From contig CAZGKW010000023.1 of the NCBI GenBank assembly GCA_964526295.1, positions 1 through 64,000 of the forward strand: a stretch of 64,000 bases of DNA. The letters run 5' to 3'. Position 1 is the stretch's first letter. Every line of letters starts with the position of its first letter. This document shows positions 23,534 through 31,701 of this stretch, piece by piece. Source of the DNA: CAZGKW01 sp964526295 (lineage in GTDB: Bacteria > Planctomycetota > Phycisphaerae > FEN-1346). The notes below the pieces were generated by a model. The model was not told the origin of the DNA, searched no databases, and worked only from the letters and a program-made list of their open reading frames with translations. Made by a program: the position numbers and the translations under genes.

Positions 23534-25822
23534 CTACGACCCCAGGGTCGTCAGGTAGAGCAGCATGTTGGTCATGACGGCCAGGGCGTCGGCCGGCTTG
23601 TAGCCCCGGCAGGCGTAGGCCTCGTAGCCGGTCGCGCTGAACGAAACGTCCAGCGGGCTGTACAGGCCGACCACCCGGCCGTCGGACCGGATGGCAACCA
23701 GCTCGGCGTGGTCCCTACCGAGGCGGGCCATCCGAAGGGCCCGGCGGAACTTCACCCCCCGCGACAGGTCAAACCCCTGGGCCGGGCCCTCGAACTCGCC
23801 CTTGACCATCGGGTCGTGCTTCGGGACCAGCTCCAGGGTCCACCCCAGCCCGTCGCAGAGCTTGCGGAAGGCCTGGTCGAACTCCAGCGCCCCTCCGGCG
23901 GCCTCCGCCCAGACGAGCCCGCCCCCGGCAACGAACTGCTTCAGGGCCTGGCGCTCCGTCGCCGCCAGGTCCACCCCCTTGCCCCCCACCAGGTAGGCCA
24001 CGTCCTGGCCCGCCAGGGCCGACGGCGGCCGGCCCGACTCCTCGGCGATCAGCCGGAGCCCCGCCGTCCGGTTCAGGTGGTCCCGCAGGGCGTCCAGGGG
24101 CTTGTAGTTGCGGCCGGTGAGCCAGTCGCCGTCGTGCCTGACGCGGGCGACGCGGACCTCGGCCTTCTCGCCCACCCGGACGGGGGCGGTTTGCGCCGGG
24201 GCCGCGGGCTCCCGGGCGGCCAGCTTGGCCCTAAGCGGCGCGTGGTCGGTGGCATACGTCGCCAGGTTGATGCCCCACTCGAACAGATACCCCTGGCGGG
24301 CGTAGGCCTTCGTGTGCCAGGGGCAGGAGATGTCGTCCATCGCGTAGAAGACGATGGTCCGGAGCCCGTCGTGGATGCCCATGACCTCCGGCCGCCGCGT
24401 CAGGGTGTAGGGGTCGGTGTAGGAGCCGTGATCCGAACCGAGGGGCTCGAGCCGCCACTCGGGCCAGACCTCTTCGGCGAAGCGGCGGAACCACGTCCGG
24501 ACGGCCCGGTTCCCGCACGAGGCCTCAACCAGGACCGTCCCTCCCGTGTCGGTGAACGCCCGGAGCTTGTGCTTTTCCTCGTCGGTGAACGGGGGGACCG
24601 TCTCGGCCGTGATGAAAAGGACCGGCGCGTCGTGCAGCTCCTCGACCGGCTGGCGGAGGCTGACGATCTGCCAGTGGAACAGCATCTCCTTGGTCTTGCT
24701 GATGTAGTGGGTCAGGTTGCCGATGTCGCGTCGGTGGTTGTTCCACTGGCCGTCGAACTGGAGCTTGTTGAACAGGATCGGCGCTCGGCCCTTGTGGAGG
24801 AACATGACGGCGAAGCAGGTCTCGTGGATCTCGCCCCAGGACCCGCCCCGCTGGGTCCGGACGAGGTGCTCGGCGCCCTCGGCGTACCAGTCGTGCTGGC
24901 CGAAGTACTTGTAGCCGGCGGCGATGCCGACCCGCTCGACGCTGTAGAGCCAGTAGTAGGCATGCCGGCTCTCGCCTTCCCCGCCGGGGAACCGGGGGTT
25001 CCGGCCCACGACGAAGTGCCTCTCCAGCCACTTCAGGGCCGCGTCGAGCCGCCGGTCGGTGTCGTCGCGGGTGCGGCTCGATCGGTCGCCGCGGCAGGGG
25101 CACCCCGAGCCGGGGTTCAGGTTGTCCCAGCAGATGTAGACCGACGCCAGGCCCGCCGCCGTCATCGACCCGTAGGACTGGTCTTTCGTCCCGTGGAACC
25201 AGTTGCCGTAGTCCCACCCGCCGTCGGCGAGCTGGTCCTGGAAATAGCGGGTCAGGGCCCGCTGCCAGACGGCGTCCGGGATCTCCTCGCCCGCCAGCGA
25301 CGCCTCCCGCAGGGCCAGGATCGCCATCTGCGTGTTCGAGAAGTCGAAGTACCCCGGCTTATCGGCGTCGTCCCTGCTGATGTAGGGCCACCCGCCGTTG
25401 GGCTGCTGATGGGCGATCAGCCACCGGACTTTCCGCCGAAGGGCCGACACCACCCGCCGCTGACGGTCGCCGACGAGCTGCCGCTTCACCTGGGCCAGCG
25501 CCATGATGTGAAGGCTCGTCACATAGGTGCTGGTGTCGGGCTCGTTCAGGATCGCGTCGAGGCCCTTCGAGACGACCGGCCGGTTCGGCGACTCGCCGAT
25601 GAAGACGAGCGTCAGCAGGGCCATCGCCGTGTGCCCGCCCGTGATGTTGCGGTGGAACTGGCCCTCCGGCCACCGGCCGTCCGGACCCTGGAGGTTGATC
25701 AGATACTCCCGGGCCCGCTGGATGGTCCGCAGGACGTCCTCGTCGGTCACGCCCCGTGCCGCGGCGGGAACGGCCAGCACCACGCCGACGAGCGCAACGA
25801 GCACCAGAATGCGTCTCGCCAT
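23534..25822 (-). CDS. Secreted alpha-toroid / double DUF4159 protein, paralog 3
   Basis: First gene of the tandem set, about 762 residues. Signal peptide RRILVLVALVGVVLAVPAAARG, then toroid repeats (IQRAREYLINLQGPDGRWPEG, HQQPNGGWPYISRDD, DGGWDYGNWFHGTKDQSYG). The cysteine loop here is GSGCPCRGDRS. Two DUF4159 domains follow (LFITAETVPPFTDEEKHKLRAFTDTGG; VRVARVRHDGDWLTGRNYKPL). The N-terminal part is more diverged from paralogs 1 and 2 than the rest. The frame is open upstream to 26,107, but the ATG at 25,822 starts the signal peptide and follows GGGGGCGAACG. An AT-rich TATAAAATACT at 25,895-25,885 on this strand may be the -10 region for the set. Confidence 0.82.
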   Translation of the reverse strand: MARRILVLVALVGVVLAVPAAARGVTDEDVLRTIQRAREYLINLQGPDGRWPEGQFHRNITGGHTAMALLTLVFIGESPNRPVVSKGLDAILNEPDTSTYVTSLHIMALAQVKRQLVGDRQRRVVSALRRKVRWLIAHQQPNGGWPYISRDDADKPGYFDFSNTQMAILALREASLAGEEIPDAVWQRALTRYFQDQLADGGWDYGNWFHGTKDQSYGSMTAAGLASVYICWDNLNPGSGCPCRGDRSSRTRDDTDRRLDAALKWLERHFVVGRNPRFPGGEGESRHAYYWLYSVERVGIAAGYKYFGQHDWYAEGAEHLVRTQRGGSWGEIHETCFAVMFLHKGRAPILFNKLQFDGQWNNHRRDIGNLTHYISKTKEMLFHWQIVSLRQPVEELHDAPVLFITAETVPPFTDEEKHKLRAFTDTGGTVLVEASCGNRAVRTWFRRFAEEVWPEWRLEPLGSDHGSYTDPYTLTRRPEVMGIHDGLRTIVFYAMDDISCPWHTKAYARQGYLFEWGINLATYATDHAPLRAKLAAREPAAPAQTAPVRVGEKAEVRVARVRHDGDWLTGRNYKPLDALRDHLNRTAGLRLIAEESGRPPSALAGQDVAYLVGGKGVDLAATERQALKQFVAGGGLVWAEAAGGALEFDQAFRKLCDGLGWTLELVPKHDPMVKGEFEGPAQGFDLSRGVKFRRALRMARLGRDHAELVAIRSDGRVVGLYSPLDVSFSATGYEAYACRGYKPADALAVMTNMLLYLTTLGS

Positions 25823-26134
25823 CGTTCGCCCCCTGGCCGACGGGTATGCACCCTCTCCCGGCGCGGACCGCCCCGAATTCCGCCAGTATTTTATACGCTC
25901 GGGGACCGTCTCCCCCCAGCGAAAAGCGGTCGTTCGCGCCGGCCCGTCCGCCGCTCCTTTAGACGGACGGACCGCCCCGTCTATTGGCCCGCGGGGACGC
26001 AGCCAGGGCGGATCGCCGCGCGAGGTCGCTGCGGCCGCTGCGTCCCGCATCGAGGAGGTCACGTCGAGGTCTGGTGGGAGGACCGCCGCGGACGGAGCGC
26101 TCGTCACCCCGCCCGCCGCGGAGCTTCTGGCAGG
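25823..26134. other. Intergenic region upstream of the tandem DUF4159 genes
   Basis: This 312-base gap shows no convincing gene. On the minus strand TATAAAATACT (25,895-25,885) stands out in GC-rich surroundings, about 65 bases ahead of the paralog 3 start. I found no good -35 element at 16-18 bases from it. Confidence 0.4.
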
Positions 26135-26278
26135 TCAGCGCTTCGCGCTCGGCAGACGCCGACCCCGGCGACGCCGACGCTTGATGATCTTGCGGCCGCC
26201 ACGCGTCTTCATCCGGGCCCGAAACCCGGTCCGCTTCCGCCGCTTGTGGCTCGAAATCTTCCGTCCTGGTATGCCCAT
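26135..26278 (-). CDS. rpmH: 50S ribosomal protein L34
   Basis: A 47-residue very basic protein matching L34 in its core: HKRRKRTGFRARMKTRGGRKIIKRRRRRGRR. The usual N-terminal opening (KRTYQPS) is replaced by GIPGRKISS. The frame is open upstream, but the ATG at 26,278 gives the right size and is preceded by GGGAGCAG. In many bacteria rpmH lies beside dnaA and rnpA; here it sits alone between a DUF4159 gene and a FabZ-like gene, without rnpA. Confidence 0.85.
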   Translation of the reverse strand: MGIPGRKISSHKRRKRTGFRARMKTRGGRKIIKRRRRRGRRLPSAKR

Positions 26279-26416
26279 CGGCTGCTCCCATTCGAACTGG
26301 TGGCCGGCGGCACGGGGCGCCGGCCCGGTACGCGTTGCGCGAAAGACGCCTCGTCGGACGCCCATCGCCGCCGTCGGCCGTCCGCGGCGAGGCCGACGCC
26401 CGCGATGGCCCCCTGG

Positions 26417-26890
26417 CTAGAGCGGCATGCCCGTGACGCGGGCTTCCATCACCAGCCGCCCGTCGACCACCGCCTGGGTGTCGAAAACGGCCCGCCGCGA
26501 CCGGACCTGGACCGCCCGGCCCAGCAGCAGCAGCCGATCGCCCGGCACCACCTGACCCCGGAACTTGCACCCGTCCACCCCGATGAACCCCAGGAACCGG
26601 TCGTCGGACTGGGCCAGATGGAAGTACAGGCTGCACATCTGGGCCGCCGCCTCGATGATCAGGACGCCCGGCATCAGCGGCCGGCCCGGAATGTGGCCCC
26701 GGACCCAGAACTCATCGCCCCGGACGTCCTTGTAGGCCACGACCTCGCCGGCGTCCAAGTCGATGTGCAGCACCCCGCAGAGCTGCTCCATTTCATGGCG
26801 GTGCGGATTGTGGCGGCGGACCTCCTCCAGGCTCATCTGCTCGCGGGTCGTGTCGATCCGGGCCAGGTCAATCAGCAGGGGCGGCGGCAC
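26417..26890 (-). CDS. FabZ-like 3-hydroxyacyl-ACP dehydratase
   Basis: Hot-dog-fold protein of 157 residues. The family motif is GHIPGRPLMPGVLIIEAAAQ, holding the active-site Glu; the active-site His is in NPHRHEMEQL. FabZ normally reads LPHRYPFLLVD, so the helix following the His is clearly different. FRGQVVPGDRLLLLGRAV and DTQAVVDGRLVMEARVTGMPL complete the fold. It probably removes water from a 3-hydroxyacyl thioester in fatty acid or polyketide-like synthesis. Standard FabZ and divergent FabZ-like enzymes are both possible. The frame opens with GTG at 26,917; GTG at 26,890 is nine bases from AGGAG and I prefer it. No other fatty-acid gene is adjacent. Confidence 0.8.
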   Translation of the reverse strand: MPPPLLIDLARIDTTREQMSLEEVRRHNPHRHEMEQLCGVLHIDLDAGEVVAYKDVRGDEFWVRGHIPGRPLMPGVLIIEAAAQMCSLYFHLAQSDDRFLGFIGVDGCKFRGQVVPGDRLLLLGRAVQVRSRRAVFDTQAVVDGRLVMEARVTGMPL

Positions 26891-27006
26891 CGATGGCGTC
26901 TCCTGTGGTCCGGACACCGGCCGGCGTCACGGCCGGCCTCGCCGGACGACTGCCGTCGTCCTCCCGGTGCATGTCGCGGGTCTCTGCCCGGCCTGTCGTC
27001 ATGGGA

Positions 27007-27189
27007 CTACATCGGGGTGGCCGGGCTCCGCAGTTCCAGCACCTTGATGCGGACCTCCTGGGCGATCGCCTTGATGTCCTGCATCGCCTTGCGAACGCGC
27101 GTCCCGGCCGCCTTGTTGCCGTTCTCGGCCTTGATGAGGTCGGCCTCGGCGTCGGCGACGGTCTGTTTGAGTCGGTCGAACGCTTCCAT
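27007..27189 (-). CDS. Histone H1-like (Hc1-type) DNA-binding protein
   Basis: A 60-residue product, EAFDRLKQTVADAEADLIKA then ENGNKAAGTRVRKAMQDIK and AIAQEVRIKVLELR. The N-KAAGTRVRKAMQDIK-AQ-VR pattern matches the conserved helical part of chlamydial Hc1 and related short bacterial proteins. The Lys/Ala-rich tail of chlamydial Hc1 is missing. It would bind and compact DNA or adjust nucleoid structure; this is inferred from family. The ATG at 27,189 is preceded by GGAAGGAG and by a strong promoter at 27,253-27,282. Confidence 0.75.
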   Translation of the reverse strand: MEAFDRLKQTVADAEADLIKAENGNKAAGTRVRKAMQDIKAIAQEVRIKVLELRSPATPM

Positions 27190-27252
27190 TGCCCGCTCCT
27201 TCCTCTGAGGGCCAGCCCCGCAGGTCTCAAGCGCGGCCTCCCACCCGTGAGT

Positions 27253-27282
27253 ATGGTACCCGCTGGGCGGCAATCGTGTCAA
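27253..27282 (-). promoter_or_regulatory. Promoter of the Hc1-like gene
   Basis: On the minus strand: consensus TTGACA (27,282-27,277), an 18-base spacer and TACCAT (27,258-27,253), about 63 bases ahead of the ATG. Confidence 0.55.
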
Positions 27283-27403
27283 AGGGAAAACGGCCGGCGG
27301 GGGCCTTCAAGGGGGTCCTGGGGTGGGATTCGGGGCCCCCCGAGGGGCCGCCGGGGGGCCACGGCGGCGCGGTCGCGTGGCACAATCGGGCAAATCGGTA
27401 ACA

Positions 27404-29449
27404 CTATTGTGCCGCGACCGACGGCGCTGCGGCGGCGGCCTGGCGGCTCGCGAGGGCCAGCTCGGCCGCCAGAACGACCAGCAGGGCCGCCACGAGCCAG
27501 CCCGTGAGGCCGCCGGTCGTGGCGGCCGGTGGCCCGGGTCCGTACTCACGGTCCATGCCGATCGTAAGTCCTTTGTCAGAAAGTAGTTGCGCCGGATTCA
27601 CCGCCCGCACCCGGTCCGGATCGAACACCGCTTTCAGCCGCTCGACCTGCGGCGCGAGGTCGGCGGTCTCCTCGGGCGCGAGGTTCACGGCCACGTGACG
27701 GCGGGGGGGCCCTGAGGGGGGAGAGGGGGGGAGCACGTGCCCCGGTTGGCGGGCAAACGGGGGCACCTGGGGCGGGCCTTCGCGGCCCAGCACGACGGCC
27801 GGCTCGGTCCCCGGCAGGAGCGATTCGGCCAGCGAATGTACGAGCACCACGAACTCCGGCCGCACGCCCAGGTCGCCCCACACTCGCCCCGGACCGACCG
27901 ACAGGGCCACCGTGCGGCCGCGGCCCTGTTCCCGCGAGAAAATGGCGGCCCGGCCGTCGAGGAAGCGGACCGTCTCGCCGCCCGAATCGTGCAGCGTCAT
28001 GCGGAGCCGCTGCCGGAACACCGGCCGGCTGACGTCACCGCTCGTGCCGCCCTCGAACGCCCCCAGCAGGCCGCTGCCGTGCCCGGCCGGGTCGATGGTG
28101 ACCCCCTCGGTGGGCCGGTCGACACCCCCGAAGGACACGCCGAGCACCCTCGCCAGCGGTTCGGCAGGCGGCCCCGGCGCTGCGGGCACCCAAACGAGTC
28201 CCCCGCCGCCCGAGACGAACGCCGCCGGCGCCGCCGGGTCGGCCGGCGCTTCCGGGCCCACCCAGAACACCAGCCGCACGCCTTCGAGGGCCGCGGCGTC
28301 CACCTGCGAGGCGCGGACGAGCGTCGCCCGGAAACGCGACGCGGGCACCCCATCGGGAAACGCTGCCCGGACCATCGCCGCCGATGTGACCGCCTCCTCC
28401 CTCCCGGCGGCCGCGTCGACCACCAGGACCCGCCGGCCGGCCGGCGCCGCCGCGGCGACGAAGAACCGCGTGTCGTCCGCCGCCAGGGCGTCCGGCTCAC
28501 CCAGGCGAAGCCAGCCCTGCCAGGGCCCGTCCCCCCGCAGCGGCATGACGAAGCGGGCCCGCCCGAGGCCCGGCCCCGTCCCGATCTGCCGGGCAAGCTC
28601 GGCTTGGACGACCGCGCACGTGACCCTCTCGCTCTCGCCGGGCGACCGACCGGCGACGTCCGCCTCCACCGACAGCCGCCGCTCGCCGTCCACCTCGATC
28701 ACCGAGACCCGCGGCAGGTCGATCCAGGCGTTCGCGACCTCCCCGCCGACCGGCACCAGCGAGACGTCGGCGTCCAGGCGGCGGAACCGGCCGGCCTCCA
28801 GGTCCCGCACGGCCCACGGCGTCGCATCCGTGGCGACCAGCAGACGCGTCCCGCGCGGCAGTTGCGGGCCTGCTGGAGCCGCATCGCGGTCCGCGCCCTT
28901 TGGAACGGGTTGCCTGCGGGGACAGGCCGCCACCGCACGTTCGAGAAGCGTGCCGAGCGGCTCGCAGGTCCAGTCGGTCGGTGGCGTCTGGCGGAGCCGC
29001 TCCCGGAGGCGGCCCACGGCGGTCCGCTCGGCCGGCCCACCGGACCGCGCCAGGACGGCCGGGTCATGGCGGTCCGCACCGGCCAGCAGGGCGAGCAGGG
29101 CCTGTCGAGCCAGGTCACGCCGGGCCGTCGGCCGGTCGCGGGCGTCCATGCTGGGCGTCGTGTCGAGACAGACGATCCAAGGCCCGCCGGGGGCCCGTTG
29201 CGGACCGGCCGCGCCGAACCGCGGCTCTGCCACCGCCAGGACCAGCAGCGCCACGGCCGCCAGGCGGAGACCCAGAAGCGCCAGCCGCCTCAGGCGGGCC
29301 CGGCCCCGCGTCGCCGCATGGGCCCCATGCGCGAACCGGGCCGTCGGCAGCACCACCCGCCGGGCCTTGCGGCGGCCCAGCAGGTGGACGATCGGCGGGA
29401 TCGCCAGGGCCGCCAGCGCCATCAGGATGGCCGGGTTCGTGAAGGTCAT
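27404..29449 (-). CDS. BatA-domain membrane protein
   Basis: A 681-residue protein with the BatA N-terminal domain: NPAILMALAALAIPPIVHLLGRRKARRVVLPTARF and a second span ALLGLRLAAVALLVLAVAEPRF. A degenerate von Willebrand A-like region starts at WIVCLDTTPSMDARD. The large middle part is exposed outside the membrane and includes a GATase-like segment (FRATLVRASQVDAAALEGVRLVFWVGPEAP..FVSGGGGLVW). A last span, GLTGWLVAALLVVLAAELALA, is near the C-terminus. It belongs to the MoxR-linked set with the DUF58 gene (121 bases away) and moxR. Such sets are linked to maturation or assembly of envelope proteins; the client here is unknown. Confidence 0.82.
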   Translation of the reverse strand: MTFTNPAILMALAALAIPPIVHLLGRRKARRVVLPTARFAHGAHAATRGRARLRRLALLGLRLAAVALLVLAVAEPRFGAAGPQRAPGGPWIVCLDTTPSMDARDRPTARRDLARQALLALLAGADRHDPAVLARSGGPAERTAVGRLRERLRQTPPTDWTCEPLGTLLERAVAACPRRQPVPKGADRDAAPAGPQLPRGTRLLVATDATPWAVRDLEAGRFRRLDADVSLVPVGGEVANAWIDLPRVSVIEVDGERRLSVEADVAGRSPGESERVTCAVVQAELARQIGTGPGLGRARFVMPLRGDGPWQGWLRLGEPDALAADDTRFFVAAAAPAGRRVLVVDAAAGREEAVTSAAMVRAAFPDGVPASRFRATLVRASQVDAAALEGVRLVFWVGPEAPADPAAPAAFVSGGGGLVWVPAAPGPPAEPLARVLGVSFGGVDRPTEGVTIDPAGHGSGLLGAFEGGTSGDVSRPVFRQRLRMTLHDSGGETVRFLDGRAAIFSREQGRGRTVALSVGPGRVWGDLGVRPEFVVLVHSLAESLLPGTEPAVVLGREGPPQVPPFARQPGHVLPPSPPSGPPRRHVAVNLAPEETADLAPQVERLKAVFDPDRVRAVNPAQLLSDKGLTIGMDREYGPGPPAATTGGLTGWLVAALLVVLAAELALASRQAAAAAPSVAAQ

Positions 29450-29570
29450 GGCTTGACGCTGCCTTACGTGACGGGACGCGCCGCGGAATCGCGGCCGCGA
29501 AACGCGCCCCTCGCGCGTGAACCGTGTGGCCCCGCCAGGCGCGTTTCGCCGACGGGCTTGCCCCTCGCGT

Positions 29571-30470
29571 TCAGAACCGCCGCTTCCGTTCGTGCAGGAA
29601 CCGGACCAGGGCCCGGTCGAACGGCGTGCTCGTCGTCATCGTCGTGAAGTCGCCGCCGATCTTGCCCACGCCATCGCGATATGCCTCCACGAAACGCTGC
29701 AAGCGGTCCGTGTACGCCCGGCGGATCTGGTCGGCATCGGTGGCCACCCGCTCGCCCGTCTCGGGGTCCTCCAGCAGGACCGGCCCGCGGACCGCCAGGT
29801 GCCGCTCCAGGGGATCGAGCACCTGGAAGACGACCACGTCGTGGCCCCGGAACGCCAGGTGCCGCAGCGCCTCCAGGACCGCCTTCGGCTCGTCCACCAG
29901 GTCCGAGACGAGCAGCATGAGTCCCCGCCGGCGGACCCGTCGGGCGACGGCGTGCAGGGCCGGCGCGAGGCGTGTCTCACCCCGCCCTTCGGCCGTCGCC
30001 AGCGTCGAGAGGACCCGGACGAGCTGCCTTCGCCCGGCACGTGGTGCGAGCAGACGCTCGAGGCCCGACCCCACGAGGCCCAGGCCCACCGAGTCCTGCT
30101 GCCGCACGAGGAGGTAGCCGATGGCGGCCGACAGGGCCGTCGCGTACTCCAGCTTGGTCATCGCCCCGGGCCGGCCGGCATAAGCCATGCTCCGGCTCGT
30201 ATCGACCAGCAGGTAGGCCGACAGGTTCGTCTCGGCCCGGTAGGTCTTGACGAACAGGCGGTCGGTGCGTGCCCAGGCCGCCCAGTCGAGGCCCTTCGGG
30301 TCGTCGCCGGGCACGTAGTTGCGGTGCTCGGAGAACTCCGGGCTGAAGCCCCGGTAGGGCGAACCGTGAAGCCCCGAGAAGAACCCCTCGACGATGAAGC
30401 GGGCCTTCAGGTCGAGCCGCCTGACCTGCCGGGCGACTTCCGGCCGCAGATACTCTTCCGGGCACACCAT
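29571..30470 (-). CDS. DUF58 domain protein
   Basis: A 299-residue soluble protein of the DUF58 family, with a von Willebrand A-like fold. The conserved core is FIVEGFFSGLHGSPYRGFSPEFSEHRNYVPGDDPKGLDWAAWARTDRLFVK, and a MIDAS-like DTSRSM follows. YATALSAAIGYLLVRQQDSVGL and LMLLVSDLVDE complete the domain. It is normally encoded with a MoxR ATPase, which lies 40 bases upstream here, separated by an AT-rich perfect hairpin. The start has no clear ribosome binding site: the ATG follows GGTGCGCC just after the T run. Confidence 0.88.
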   Translation of the reverse strand: MVCPEEYLRPEVARQVRRLDLKARFIVEGFFSGLHGSPYRGFSPEFSEHRNYVPGDDPKGLDWAAWARTDRLFVKTYRAETNLSAYLLVDTSRSMAYAGRPGAMTKLEYATALSAAIGYLLVRQQDSVGLGLVGSGLERLLAPRAGRRQLVRVLSTLATAEGRGETRLAPALHAVARRVRRRGLMLLVSDLVDEPKAVLEALRHLAFRGHDVVVFQVLDPLERHLAVRGPVLLEDPETGERVATDADQIRRAYTDRLQRFVEAYRDGVGKIGGDFTTMTTSTPFDRALVRFLHERKRRF

Positions 30471-30478
30471 GGCGCACC

Positions 30479-30505
30479 AAAAAAAGACACTTAGTGTCTT
30501 TTTTT
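30479..30505. terminator. Perfect AT-flanked hairpin between moxR and DUF58 gene
   Basis: A7-GACAC-TTA-GTGTC-T7: a perfect 12-bp inverted repeat with a three-base loop. On either strand it is a GACAC/GTGTC stem followed by seven T, so it reads as a bidirectional intrinsic terminator. It lies six bases past the moxR stop and eight bases before the DUF58 ATG, inside what otherwise looks like an operon. Confidence 0.8.
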
Positions 30506-30510
30506 CGCTC

Positions 30511-31557
<1,047 letters not shown>

Positions 31558-31701
31558 GGCGTGTCCCAGGAAATGGCGTAACCCCTTACCATGTCGGCGT
31601 TTAACGACCGGCCGGACGGTTCCGTTTTGTCTTGGAGCGGACACCGCCAACCGGCCGATAACCTTGACAAACGCGCGCGGAGACCTTCCGGAGGGGGCCC
31701 G

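Noticed and set aside
23708..27208. 1,166-codon plus-strand frame across paralog 3, rpmH and the FabZ-like gene
   Set aside because: It is antisense to several supported genes; length comes from the GC bias only.
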